From Trinickia mobilis (GTDB lineage: Bacteria; Pseudomonadota; Gammaproteobacteria; Burkholderiales; Burkholderiaceae): a stretch of DNA of 64,000 nucleotides. The first letter of the stretch is position 1, and each line of letters starts with the position of its first letter. Where the stretch lies: the NCBI RefSeq assembly GCF_017315705.1, contig NZ_JAFLRF010000016.1:1-64000 (forward strand), written 5' to 3'. Below the pieces are notes generated by a model. It was not told the DNA's origin and made no database searches. It was given only the letters and a program-made list of their open reading frames with translations. This document shows positions 33,293 to 42,301 of this stretch, piece after piece. The translations under genes and the position numbers were made by a program.

Positions 33293-35224
33293 ATGCCTAA
33301 ATTTCGTATTGATCTCGTTGTTTTCTTAGCAGGTCTTTTCGCCGTGTGCTGGATCGGTGCCGGCTATGTCGGCACGAACCCGTTGGCGCTGGCCGTCACG
33401 ATGTTGATTGGGCTCTGCTACCTCGCGGGTGCGTTCGAATTGCGGCGCTATCAGCAGGCGACGTCCACGCTCTCGCGTGCCGTCGCGAACCTGTCCGAGC
33501 CGCCGGCGAGGCTCAGCGCCTGGCTCGACGCATTGCATCCCAGCCTGCGCAGCGCGGTGCAAGTGCGCATCGACGGGGAGCGCGCGGCCTTGCCGGGACC
33601 GGCGCTCACGCCCTATCTGGTCGGCTTGCTCGTGCTGCTCGGCATGCTGGGCACGCTGCTCGGCATGGTGGCGACGTTGCGGGGCACCGGGGCGGCGCTC
33701 GAAAGCGCGACGGACCTCGACGCGATCCGCGCGTCGCTCGCTGCGCCCGTCAAGGGGCTTGGCTTTGCGTTCGGCACGTCGATTGCAGGCGTGGCCACTT
33801 CCGCGATGCTGGGGCTGCTGTCCGCGTTATGCCGGCGCGAACGGATCGGGGCGGCTCAGCAGCTCGACGCGAAGATCGCGACCGTGTTGCGGATCTATTC
33901 GCACGCCCATCAGCGCGAGGAGCGCTTCAAGCTGCTGCAGCGGCAGGCCGAGATGATGCCGGCCTTGGTGGAGCGTCTGCAGACGATGATGACGGCCATC
34001 GAGCAGCAGAGCCTCGCTTTGAGCGAGCGGCAGATTGCCAGCCAGCAAGTCTTCCTCGACAACGCGCAAGCCGCCTATGCCCGTCTCGCCTCCTCCGTGG
34101 GGCAGTCGCTGAAGGAGAGCGTTGCCGGCAGTGCGCGCGCGGCGAGTGCGGCGCTCGAGCCGGTCGTCGCGGCCACCATGGACGGTCTCAAGCGCGAGGC
34201 GGCAACGTTCCACGACACCGTGACGCACGCCGTCGAGCGGCAGCTTGACGGCCTGTCGACCGGTATCGAGACGGCAGCCAAGCACGTCGCGGACATCTGG
34301 GATCAGGCGCTGTCGCGGCAAGCGCGCGTCGGCGAGAACTTGGCGGACCACAACCAGCGCGCGCTCACGGCGGCCGCGGCGGCCTTCGAGCAGCACTCGG
34401 CGTCGCTGCTTCGAGCGATGAATCACTCGCATGCGGATTTGCAGGCCGAATTGGCGTCGCGCGATCAGCAGCGTCTCGCGGCCTGGACCGAGTCGCTCGC
34501 TGCGATGGCCGCCGGTCTGCGCAACGAGTGGGCGGAAGCGGGCGCGCTTGCGGCGAGCCAGCAGCAGGAAATCTGCGACACGCTCGCGCGCACCGCGCGC
34601 GACATCGCCTCTGAAACGCAGGCGCACGCGAGCGGCACGAGCGCCGAGATCGCGCGGCTCGTGCAAGCGGCGTCGGAAGCGCCCAGGGCCGCGGCCGAAG
34701 TCGTCGCCGAGTTGCGTCAGAAGCTCTCCGACAGCATGGCGCGCGACACCGCGATGCTGGAGGAGCGCAGCCGCCTGCTGGCCACGCTGGAGACGCTGCT
34801 CGCCGCCGTGAACCATGCCTCGACCGAGCAGCGTTCGGCCGTCGACGCGCTGGTCGCCACGTCCGCGGATCTGCTCGCTCGCGTCGGCACGCAGTTCACT
34901 GACAAAGTCGCAGCCGAAACGCGGAATCTCTCGGCGGTGGCGGCACAGGTCACCGGCAGCGCGGTCGAGGTGGCGAGCCTCGGCGAAGCGTTCGGCGCGG
35001 CCGTGCAGGTGTTCGGCGAGTCGAACGACAAGCTCGTGACCCACCTGCAACGGATCGAAGCCGCGCTCGACAAGTCCCTCGCGCGCAGTGACGAACAGCT
35101 TGCCTACTACGTGGCCCAGGCGCGGGAAGTCATCGACCTGAGCATGATGTCGCAGAAGCAGATCGTCGAAGACCTGCAGCGCATCGCGATTCAGCGGGCG
35201 CCGGCGGGAGCGGAAGCAGAATGA
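33293..35224 (+). CDS. DUF802 protein: MotA/TolQ/ZorA-like channel subunit with long coiled tail
   Basis: 643 aa. Hydrophobic segments lie at about 5-26, 30-50, 103-128 and 152-178. The third and fourth carry the MotA/TolQ/ExbB proton-channel pattern: LLGMLGTLLGMVATLRGTG, then LAAPVKGLGFAFGTSIAGVA. From about 200 to 640 the protein is a long Ala/Gln/Glu-rich coiled-coil tail with heptads, like the cytoplasmic tail of ZorA in the Zorya defence motor. The stop overlaps the start of the OmpA/MotB-like partner by 4 bp. By family logic it forms a pentameric channel around two copies of that partner. The biological task is not established. Confidence 0.82.
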   Translation: MPKFRIDLVVFLAGLFAVCWIGAGYVGTNPLALAVTMLIGLCYLAGAFELRRYQQATSTLSRAVANLSEPPARLSAWLDALHPSLRSAVQVRIDGERAALPGPALTPYLVGLLVLLGMLGTLLGMVATLRGTGAALESATDLDAIRASLAAPVKGLGFAFGTSIAGVATSAMLGLLSALCRRERIGAAQQLDAKIATVLRIYSHAHQREERFKLLQRQAEMMPALVERLQTMMTAIEQQSLALSERQIASQQVFLDNAQAAYARLASSVGQSLKESVAGSARAASAALEPVVAATMDGLKREAATFHDTVTHAVERQLDGLSTGIETAAKHVADIWDQALSRQARVGENLADHNQRALTAAAAAFEQHSASLLRAMNHSHADLQAELASRDQQRLAAWTESLAAMAAGLRNEWAEAGALAASQQQEICDTLARTARDIASETQAHASGTSAEIARLVQAASEAPRAAAEVVAELRQKLSDSMARDTAMLEERSRLLATLETLLAAVNHASTEQRSAVDALVATSADLLARVGTQFTDKVAAETRNLSAVAAQVTGSAVEVASLGEAFGAAVQVFGESNDKLVTHLQRIEAALDKSLARSDEQLAYYVAQAREVIDLSMMSQKQIVEDLQRIAIQRAPAGAEAE

Positions 35225-35868
35225 GCGTAGAAATCGACGGCGGCGTCGAGCCGGCAGCGCCGATCTGGGCCGCGTTCGGCGACTTGATGTCGGCGCTGCT
35301 CGGGGCCTTCGTGCTGATCCTCGTCTGCGTGATCGGCATCCAGCTTCAGCTCTCGGCCAATCTCGAGAAGGAGGTCAAAGCGCGGCAGATGGAAACGCAG
35401 CGCCGCAAGACGCTGGAGCAGGCATTGGCGGGCCCGCTGGCGGCGGGGCGGATCACGCTCGTCAACGGGCGCATCGGCATCAGCGGCAGCGTGCTGTTCG
35501 CGCTGAACTCCGATCAATTGCAGCCCGAGGGCCGGGAGTTATTGAAGAGCTTGGCCGGACCGCTGTCCGCCTACCTCAAGGCTCGCGACGAAATCCTGAT
35601 GGTGAGCGGCTTTGCCGATGACCAGCAGGTGCGCTCGGGCAATCGCCGCTTCGCCGACAACTGGGAGCTGTCGGCCCAGCGCGCGTTGACGGTGACGCGC
35701 ACGTTCATCGACGAAGGCGTTCCGGCCTCGTCGGTCTTTGCGGCCGCGTTCGGCTCGGAGCAGCCGGTCAGCTCCAATGCCGACGAAGAGGGGCGGGCGA
35801 AGAACCGGCGCGTGGAAATCGCGCCGGTCCCGAGGTCGACGGCTTCGAACGGCGGGCATCGTGAGTAG
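35221..35868 (+). CDS. OmpA/MotB/ZorB-like stator partner
   Basis: 215 aa. One N-terminal helix (about 15-42) begins WAAFGDLMSALLGAFVLIL; Asp21 occupies the place of the ion-binding Asp of MotB, TolR and ZorB. A short linker with charged helix (50-70) leads to an OmpA-like peptidoglycan-binding domain (about 85-205) containing NSDQLQPEG, VSGFADDQQV and the terminal KNRRVEI block. It should anchor the DUF802 channel to the cell wall. Genes overlap on both sides (ATGA with DUF802; 8 bp with DUF2894), showing obligatory co-expression. Confidence 0.88.
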   Translation: MSVEIDGGVEPAAPIWAAFGDLMSALLGAFVLILVCVIGIQLQLSANLEKEVKARQMETQRRKTLEQALAGPLAAGRITLVNGRIGISGSVLFALNSDQLQPEGRELLKSLAGPLSAYLKARDEILMVSGFADDQQVRSGNRRFADNWELSAQRALTVTRTFIDEGVPASSVFAAAFGSEQPVSSNADEEGRAKNRRVEIAPVPRSTASNGGHRE

Positions 35869-36511
35869 CGGCGAGACACTCGCCCGGGCGACGCTCGACG
35901 CGTGGCGCGAGCGCGGCGCCGATCGGCTGGACCCTGTGCGTTTCCGCTTCATCGAAGCGCTCGATCGGCGGGCTTCCGGCCACCGGGGCGAGGCACGGCG
36001 CATTCTGGACGAGCGGCTGTCCACCCTGCTCGAGGCCTATGCGAGCGATCTGGAAAACGCCGCAGCCAAGACGGCCGATGCCGATCACGAGGCGGCGCCG
36101 CGCGAGCCTCGTCGCGGCGCGCTTGGCGGGCTCATCGACTCCCTCGCCAGCCGGGCGTCCGCGAAAGGCGAGCCACTGGCGGACAACACCATCTTCCGGC
36201 CGTCTTCCCTTCCGGAACCGGAGTTGCTCGACTACTTCAGGGAAACCTGGTCCAAGCTGAGCACTGAGCGACAGCTGCGGCAATCGGAGCACCAAGTACC
36301 CAAGAACGCCGGGCCGCTCAATTCGAGCAGCCTCGTGCACCGGTCGCTCTCGCTGATGCGCGAGCTGTCGCCGGGATATCTCCAGCAATTCCTGTCGTAT
36401 GTGGACGCCTTGTCGTCGGTCGAGCAGATGAACGGCGGCGCTGCCCTGACGACTAAAGACGTGCCGCGCGGCGGAAGCGCCAAGAAGAGCGCGCGGAGCA
36501 AACCGCGCTGA
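35861..36511 (+). CDS. DUF2894 family protein (motor cassette gene 4)
   Basis: 216 aa from the GTG at 35861, inside the end of the OmpA-like gene. It is soluble and charged. N-terminal LDAWRERGADRLDPVRFRFI and EALDRRASGHRGEARRILDE are helical; then GALGGLIDSLASRA; and a C-terminal domain with ELLDYFRETWSKLSTERQLR and NAGPLNSSSLVHRSLSLMRE. These match DUF2894, known only as a companion of DUF3348/DUF802 genes. The basic tail ends in SARSKPR. It is a candidate effector or tail-binding protein of the motor. No nuclease or helicase motif is visible. Confidence 0.82.
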   Translation: MSSGETLARATLDAWRERGADRLDPVRFRFIEALDRRASGHRGEARRILDERLSTLLEAYASDLENAAAKTADADHEAAPREPRRGALGGLIDSLASRASAKGEPLADNTIFRPSSLPEPELLDYFRETWSKLSTERQLRQSEHQVPKNAGPLNSSSLVHRSLSLMRELSPGYLQQFLSYVDALSSVEQMNGGAALTTKDVPRGGSAKKSARSKPR

Positions 36512-36544
36512 CGCCGATTTTCCGCTCGTCGCGCCGACATCCCA

Positions 36545-37303
36545 TCAGGTGGATTCGTCGCGCGAGGTCATCCCGACCACGTATTCATAGCGCTCGGTGT
36601 TCACGTGCGAGATGCGCACTTCGACCGGCTGCTGATGATACGAGTAGGCGACGCGCCGCACCTCGAGCAGCGGATCGCCTTGAGCGACATCGAGCAATTC
36701 GCTTTCGAGTTCGTTGGCGCTCGCCGCACGCACGCGTTCGCTGGTGCCGACGACATTGATGCCGAACGCCTCCTGATAGAAGTTGTAGAGCGTGCTCGGG
36801 CGTCCGCGCAGCGCGGCTTCGGTCAACCCCGGAAAGCAGGATTCGGGCACCGTGATGTTGTCGATCATCATGGCTTCGCCATGCAGAGCAAGCCGGTTGG
36901 TGAACGTAAACACGCGCGCGCCCGGTTCGATTTCGAGCAGTTCCGCCACTTCGCGCGAGGCCTTCGCCTTCTTGAAGCCGGCGAGTTCGACGACGGGATA
37001 GGTCTTGTCGCCGTCCTGGCGCGCGATCCGAAAGAACCGGAAGTAGTGCTGGTCGCGCTGGTGCTGGGCCACGAACGTGCCGAGCCCCTGATGGCGAATC
37101 AGGATGTTGTCGGCGACGAGTTCGTCGATAGCCTTGCGCAGCGTGCCGATCGACACGCCGAAGCGCTCGGAAAGGCGCTTTTCCGACGGAATCGCTTCCC
37201 CGCCTTTCCACTCTTGTGCGGCAAGCGCCGCCAGGAGCGCGTTCTTCACTTCCTTGTAGCGCGTTCCGCCGACGGCGGAGACACCTAACGTACGCGCATT
37301 CAT
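36545..37303 (-). CDS. GntR-family regulator, UTRA type
   Basis: 252 aa. The winged helix is at residues 15-80 (KGGEAIPSEKRLSERFGVSI, GTLRKAIDELVADNILIRHQ), the UTRA ligand domain from 95 to 245. The start at 37303 is chosen because GGGAGGTCGCG precedes it; a longer frame to 37384 has no such site. It is divergent from the UxaA-type genes at 37441, and the interval carries a TGATAT-GG-ATATCA inverted repeat, the likely operator. Inducer unknown; by context a sugar acid or sulfonated acid. Confidence 0.87.
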   Translation of the reverse strand: MNARTLGVSAVGGTRYKEVKNALLAALAAQEWKGGEAIPSEKRLSERFGVSIGTLRKAIDELVADNILIRHQGLGTFVAQHQRDQHYFRFFRIARQDGDKTYPVVELAGFKKAKASREVAELLEIEPGARVFTFTNRLALHGEAMMIDNITVPESCFPGLTEAALRGRPSTLYNFYQEAFGINVVGTSERVRAASANELESELLDVAQGDPLLEVRRVAYSYHQQPVEVRISHVNTERYEYVVGMTSRDEST

Positions 37304-37400
37304 CGCGACCTCCCAGATTAATGAATTCCGGCCCTCGGTTCCGGCTTGTCGTGCCGATTTTACCTTGCGCGATTGACGTGACACATATAGATGATATAGT

Positions 37401-37414
37401 TGATATGGATATCA
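37401..37414. promoter_or_regulatory. Candidate operator of the UxaA-type operon
   Basis: TGATATGGATATCA is an inverted repeat of six bases around GG, preceded ten bases earlier by another TGATATAG. It lies between the divergent GntR gene and the UxaA-type genes, 27 bp before the start codon of the latter. Confidence 0.45.
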
Positions 37415-37440
37415 GCTCAACCTCATTACAGGAGCGAAAG

Positions 37441-37722
37441 ATGATCCATATCGTGTTGCACGAATCGAAGGACACCGTCGGCGTGGCGGTCGTGGAGGGC
37501 ATCAAGGCAGGCGAGCGCCTGAATGCATGGATCATGGACGACGACGAGGTCATCACCGTCCTGGCCAAACAGGACATCCCGATCGGCCACAAGGTCGCGC
37601 TCAAGGATATGAGCGTCGGCGATACGGTGTTCAAGTACGGCGTCGATATCGGCAGGGTCGTCGCGCCGATCAGCGCCGGCGAGCACGCTCACGTGCACAA
37701 CATCAAGACGAAGCGCTGGTAA
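37441..37722 (+). CDS. UxaA-family dehydratase, small (SAF-domain) subunit
   Basis: 93 aa, a stand-alone SAF domain: [20 protein letters not shown], then [20 protein letters not shown], and [10 protein letters not shown] ending [10 protein letters not shown]. In UxaA the same domain is fused to the catalytic domain; here the two are separate genes, as in sulfolactate sulfo-lyase SuyA/SuyB and several sugar-acid dehydratases. CAGGAG precedes the ATG. The large subunit starts 58 bp later. The substrate is undecided. Confidence 0.87.
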   Translation: MIHIVLHESKDTVGVAVVEGIKAGERLNAWIMDDDEVITVLAKQDIPIGHKVALKDMSVGDTVFKYGVDIGRVVAPISAGEHAHVHNIKTKRW

Positions 37723-37780
37723 GCGCTACCTCCACCGCGGCATCCCTTTCCTTTCAGTCAAGCCAGAGCAGAGAGGCACC

Positions 37781-38956
37781 ATGAGCGTAATCGACCACAA
37801 CACGACTTTTCGCGGCTATCGCCGGGCCAACGGGCGCGTCGGCGTGCGCAACCATGTGATCATCCTGCCGGTCGACGATTTGTCGAATGCGGCGGCGCAA
37901 GCCGTTGAAAACAACATCAAGGGCACGATGGCGCTGCCCCATCCGTACGGGCGCCTGCAGTTCGGCGCCGACCTCGACCTGCATTTCCGCACGCTGATCG
38001 GCGCGGGGTGCAATCCGAATGTCGCCGCCGTGGTGGTGATCGGGATCGAAGACGGCTGGACCAAGCGCGTCGTCGACGGCATCGCCCAAACGGGCAAGCC
38101 CGTCATGGGCTTCGGCATCGAGCTGCATGGCGATCACGACACGATCCTGCGCGCGTCCAAGGCGGCCAAGGAGATGGTGCAGTACGCGACCTCGCTCGAG
38201 CGCGAGACGTGCCCGATCTCCGATCTCTGGGTGTCGACGAAATGCGGCGAGTCGGACACGACCTCGGGCTGCGGCGCGAACCCGACGGTCGGCAATGCGT
38301 TCGACAAGCTCTATGGCCTCGGCACCACGCTGGTCTTTGGCGAAACTTCCGAACTGACGGGCGGCGAGCAGCTCGTCGCCGCGCGCTGCGCGAACGATCA
38401 GGTGCGCGAGCGCTTCCAGTTCATGTTCGACCGCTATCAGGACATGATCAACCGCTGGAAGACGGACGACCTCTCGGAATCGCAGCCGACCAAGGGCAAC
38501 ATCGCAGGCGGCTTGACCACGATCGAAGAGAAGGCGCTCGGCAACATCCAGAAGATCGGCAAGAAGTGCGTGATCGACGGCGTGCTCGACAAGGCCGAGG
38601 CGCCGACCGGGCCGGGACTGTGGTTCATGGATTCGTCATCGGCCGCCGCCGAAATGGTCACGCTGTGCGCGGCGTCCGGCTTCGCCGTGCATTTCTTCCC
38701 GACGGGGCAGGGCAACGTGATCGGCAATCCGATCGTGCCGGTCATCAAGATCTGCGCGAACCCGCGCACGGTGCGGACGATGTCCGAGCATATCGACGTC
38801 GACGTGTCGGGTCTGCTGCAGCGCGAGCAGAACCTCGACCAGGCCGGCGACAAGCTGCTCGAATCGATGCTGGCAACCGTCAATGGCCGGTGGACCGCAG
38901 CCGAGGCGCTGGGTCATCGCGAGTTTGTGCTGACGCGGTTGTTCGAAAGCGCTTGA
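37781..38956 (+). CDS. UxaA-family dehydratase, large subunit (SuyB-like or altronate type)
   Basis: 391 aa. The UxaA catalytic domain is visible: [40 protein letters not shown], the cluster-ligand region [20 protein letters not shown] near 150-170, and [20 protein letters not shown] near 305. Iron-dependent members dehydrate altronate or galactarate or split sulfite from sulfolactate. The separation from the SAF subunit and the length (about 390) fit SuyB, but no sulfite-handling or sulfolactate-import gene is adjacent, only a DctA-like carrier 213 bp downstream. Functional name left open. Confidence 0.85.
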   Translation: MSVIDHNTTFRGYRRANGRVGVRNHVIILPVDDLSNAAAQAVENNIKGTMALPHPYGRLQFGADLDLHFRTLIGAGCNPNVAAVVVIGIEDGWTKRVVDGIAQTGKPVMGFGIELHGDHDTILRASKAAKEMVQYATSLERETCPISDLWVSTKCGESDTTSGCGANPTVGNAFDKLYGLGTTLVFGETSELTGGEQLVAARCANDQVRERFQFMFDRYQDMINRWKTDDLSESQPTKGNIAGGLTTIEEKALGNIQKIGKKCVIDGVLDKAEAPTGPGLWFMDSSSAAAEMVTLCAASGFAVHFFPTGQGNVIGNPIVPVIKICANPRTVRTMSEHIDVDVSGLLQREQNLDQAGDKLLESMLATVNGRWTAAEALGHREFVLTRLFESA

Positions 38957-39169
38957 GCGATACCAGCCGGGGCGGCAGCCTCCCGGCAAAGGCGCGGGGT
39001 GCGGACGAGCGCTAAGCGGCGCGTGCGCACCCCCGCGCGGGCAGACATAAAGAAAGAGCCATTCCCCGGCGGTGCGCGCGGGTGTCGCGAGCGGGGCAAT
39101 GAAAAACACAGCGTGCGCGACGTCACGCTTTTTCCCTGTCCAGCAGCAGCGAGTTGAGGAGACACGACC

Positions 39170-40486
39170 TTGCGCCTGCTCAAACATCTTTACGTGCAAG
39201 TCCTGATCGGACTTGCCGCCGGCATTCTCGTCGGTTTCCTGGCACCGGATTTCGGTGTGCAGATGAAGCCGTTGGGCGACACCTTCATCCGCCTCATCAA
39301 GATGGTCATCACGCTGGTGGTGTTCTGCACGGTGACCCTGGGCATCGCGCGGATGGAAAGCCTCAAGCATGTCGGCCGCGTCGGCTTGCGCACGATCCTG
39401 TATTTCGAGGCCGTCACGACGGTCGCGCTCTTGATCGGGCTCGTCGTCGCGAACGTCGCGCATCCGGGCGCGGGCATGAACATCGATCCGAAAGCCCTCG
39501 ACGCGCACGCCGTGAGCCGCTACGTCGCGGAGGTTCATGCCGAGGCATCGAGCGGCTTGCTCGAAGAGATCGTGCCGAATTCGGTGATCGGCGCGTTTGC
39601 GAGCGGCAATCTTCTGCAGGTGCTGCTGTTTTCGGTGCTGTTCGGCATCGCGCTGTCCATCATCGCGCGGCGCGGGCGCTTCCTGTCCAGAGTGATCGAA
39701 CAAAGCGGCGACGCGCTCATGCGCATCGTCGAAATGATCATGCGCCTCGCGCCGCTCGGCGCGTTCGGCGCGATGGCGTTCACGGTCGGCAAGTACGGTA
39801 TCGCCACGCTGCAGCAACTCGGGCTCTTGATCGTCTGCTACTACGCGACTTGTATCGTCTTCGTCGTGCTCGTGCTGGGCACGATTTCGCGCCTGGCGGG
39901 CGTGTCGCTGTGGGCGCTGCTCCGATACCTGCGTGAAGAGCTGCTGATCGTGCTCGGCACGTCGACGACCGAGTCCGTCTTGCCGCGCTTGATGGAAAAG
40001 CTCGAACGGCTCGGCTGCCCGAAGTCCATCGTCGGGCTCGTGGTGCCGACGGGCTACTCGTTCAACCTGGACGGCGCCGCACTCTACCTGACGATGACCT
40101 CGCTCTTTATCGCGCAGGCGATGAATATTCACCTGACGCTGCTGCAGCAAGTCGGCCTGCTCGCGGCGCTGATGATTACCTCCAAAGGCGGTGCGGGCGT
40201 AGCGGGGGCAGCACTCGTCGCGCTGACGGCGACGTTGTCGGCCCACGCGATCATTCCGGTGGCCGGCGTCACGCTGATTCTCGGCATCGATCGCGTCTTG
40301 AACGAGGTGCGGGCGCTCGTCAATCTGGTGGGCAATGCCGTCGCGACGATCGTCGTGGCGCGCTGGGAGGGCGCCTTCGACTACCGGGCCGCGCGCGAAG
40401 TGCTCGCTTCGCGCGGCGTCGCCGTGAGCGAAGGAAGCGCTTCGCCGGAACGTGAGGCCGATAGCGCGGTCAGCGTAGGCAAGTGA
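39170..40486 (+). CDS. Dicarboxylate/amino acid:cation symporter (DctA-like)
   Basis: 438 aa inner-membrane secondary carrier of the DAACS family. Family blocks are FIRLIKMVITLVVFCTVTLG, LLIVLGTSTTESVLPRLMEK near 260, VVPTGYSFNLDGAALYLTM near 285-305 and TSKGGAGVAGAALVAL near 345. It starts with TTG at 39170, eight bases after GAGGAG. DctA imports succinate, fumarate and malate with protons or sodium. Behind the UxaA-type operon it may bring in a related C3-C6 acid, or take up C4 acids sensed by the chemoreceptor that follows. Confidence 0.88.
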   Translation: MRLLKHLYVQVLIGLAAGILVGFLAPDFGVQMKPLGDTFIRLIKMVITLVVFCTVTLGIARMESLKHVGRVGLRTILYFEAVTTVALLIGLVVANVAHPGAGMNIDPKALDAHAVSRYVAEVHAEASSGLLEEIVPNSVIGAFASGNLLQVLLFSVLFGIALSIIARRGRFLSRVIEQSGDALMRIVEMIMRLAPLGAFGAMAFTVGKYGIATLQQLGLLIVCYYATCIVFVVLVLGTISRLAGVSLWALLRYLREELLIVLGTSTTESVLPRLMEKLERLGCPKSIVGLVVPTGYSFNLDGAALYLTMTSLFIAQAMNIHLTLLQQVGLLAALMITSKGGAGVAGAALVALTATLSAHAIIPVAGVTLILGIDRVLNEVRALVNLVGNAVATIVVARWEGAFDYRAAREVLASRGVAVSEGSASPEREADSAVSVGK

Positions 40487-40535
40487 GCGAAAGCTCGATG
40501 CGCTGAGCTCACGGTTCGAATCGAGCGCGGGACGC

Positions 40536-40562
40536 TCAATGTTTTTGCAATGCTGCCGTTAA
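40536..40562 (+). promoter_or_regulatory. Sigma-28 (FliA) promoter of the chemoreceptor gene
   Basis: TCAATGTT, then exactly 11 bases, then GCCGTTAA. The flagellar class-III consensus is T(C/A)AAGTTT-N11-GCCGATAA. It lies 54 bp before the MCP start codon, so the receptor is probably made together with flagella. Confidence 0.65.
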
Positions 40563-40616
40563 TGTTGCTGTCGCCGCGAGTATAAAAAAAATCGGGCTCC
40601 TTAGTAGATATTCATC

Positions 40617-42182
40617 ATGAAACGTATCAGTCTGAATGCCAAGCTCTGGTCCGCACTTACGCTCATGTGGCTTGGCCTGCTGCTTCTTGGCGGCTGGGGT
40701 GCGCTGCAGGAACGCAGCACGATGATTCGCGATCGCCGCGCGGATCTCAAGAACATCATCGATACCGCTGACGGCATCGTCAAAGACTACGCGGCTCTAG
40801 TGGCGGCCGGCAAGCTGTCCCAGCAAGCGGCGCAGCAGGAGGCGAAGCAGCGTCTGTCGACGATGCGCTACGGCACCGACGGCTATTTGTTCATACTCGA
40901 TTCCCGCCCGGTCGTCGTGATGCACGCGACCAACGCGAGCCTGCGCAACAAGGACGTGAGCACTATCCGCGATACGAACGGCAAGCTGCTGTTCGTCGAG
41001 ATGGTCAAAACCGCGCGCGGCGAAGGCGAGGGCTATGTCGACTACGAGGGCATCCTGGTCGGCACCGACACGCGCGCCCCCAAGGTGACGTTCGTCAAAT
41101 ACTTCGAGCCGTGGGACTGGACCCTCGCCACCGGCGTCTTCATGCAGGACATCAACGAGGTGTTTTACCGCAACCTGCTGACCAATCTGGCGGTGCTGGC
41201 CGCGATTGGGGCGGCGGTGACGATCGCGATGCTGCTGATCATGCGCAACATCAAGCGAAGCCTCGGCGGCGAGCCGAAGTATGCAGCGGAAATCGCGACC
41301 CGGATTGCGAGCCGGGATCTGCAGGCTTCCGTCCGATTGCAGCCCGGCGACGACGACAGCCTTCTGCACGCGATTTCCAGCATGCAAACGAATTTGTCGT
41401 CCGTGATCGGCGAGATACGCGCGAGCACGGAGTCGATCACTTCTGCGGCGCAGGAAATCGCGGCGGGCAACCTCGACTTGTCGTCGCGCACCGAGCAGCA
41501 GGCGGCATCGCTGCAGGAGACGGCGGCCAGCATGGAGGAACTGACCGGCGCCGTGAAGAACAACGCGGACAACGCGACGCAGGCCACGGCGCTCGCGGCC
41601 AAGGCATCCGGCATCGCCGCGCGCGGCGGAGACGTGGTGAGCCGCGTGGTGAGCACGATGGAGGACATTTCCGCGAGCTCGCACAAGATCTCGGACATCA
41701 TCGGCGTCATCGACGGCATCGCGTTTCAAACGAATATCCTGGCGCTGAACGCGGCGGTCGAGGCGGCGCGCGCGGGCGAGCAAGGGCGCGGCTTCGCGGT
41801 GGTGGCGGGCGAAGTGCGCACGCTCGCGCAACGCAGTGCGGCAGCGGCAAAGGAAATCAAGACCTTGATCGGGGATTCGGCGAGCAAGGTGCAGGACGGC
41901 TCGGCGCTCGTCGGCGAAGCGGGCAGGACGATGGAAGAGATCCTGCATTCGGTCAAGCAGGTCTCGGGCATCATGAGCGAAATTTCAGCGGCGTCCGCCG
42001 AGCAGAGCACCGGCATCGAGCAGGTCAATCACGCGGTCGCGCAGATGGATACCGTGACGCAGCAGAACGCGGCCTTGGTCGAGCAGGTGTCGGCGGCGGC
42101 CCACAGCATGCGCGATCAGGCCGCGAGCCTCGCGCTTGCTGTCAGGGAATTCAAAATTCGCGAGGCGGCTGGAGCGGCTTAG
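40617..42182 (+). CDS. Methyl-accepting chemotaxis protein with single-Cache sensor
   Basis: 521 aa. Helix 1 (about 10-30), then a periplasmic single-Cache domain (32-185) with the hallmark [20 protein letters not shown] and [20 protein letters not shown], helix 2 (about 188-210), a HAMP-like stretch, and the MCP signalling hairpin with the strictly conserved tip EEL...[19 protein letters not shown] near 365 and [20 protein letters not shown]. The C-terminus lacks the CheR-binding pentapeptide NWETF. It senses small carboxylates in characterised relatives. A flagellar promoter is seen upstream. Confidence 0.93.
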   Translation: MKRISLNAKLWSALTLMWLGLLLLGGWGALQERSTMIRDRRADLKNIIDTADGIVKDYAALVAAGKLSQQAAQQEAKQRLSTMRYGTDGYLFILDSRPVVVMHATNASLRNKDVSTIRDTNGKLLFVEMVKTARGEGEGYVDYEGILVGTDTRAPKVTFVKYFEPWDWTLATGVFMQDINEVFYRNLLTNLAVLAAIGAAVTIAMLLIMRNIKRSLGGEPKYAAEIATRIASRDLQASVRLQPGDDDSLLHAISSMQTNLSSVIGEIRASTESITSAAQEIAAGNLDLSSRTEQQAASLQETAASMEELTGAVKNNADNATQATALAAKASGIAARGGDVVSRVVSTMEDISASSHKISDIIGVIDGIAFQTNILALNAAVEAARAGEQGRGFAVVAGEVRTLAQRSAAAAKEIKTLIGDSASKVQDGSALVGEAGRTMEEILHSVKQVSGIMSEISAASAEQSTGIEQVNHAVAQMDTVTQQNAALVEQVSAAAHSMRDQAASLALAVREFKIREAAGAA

Positions 42183-42301
42183 TCGGCCACCTTAGCCGGC
42201 CACCTTAGCCGGCCGGCTGAGCCGGTCCCCTACGCCCTTCGAGCAAGGAGCCAATCGCCTCGCCGCAAGGATTTCCGCGTGTCGGGTGCGCACGCGCACT
42301 G

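Noticed and set aside
42183-42240. Direct repeat of GGCCACCTTAGCC after the chemoreceptor gene as a functional element
   Set aside because: Only two short copies, no hairpin plus T-run, and no recurrence in the window.
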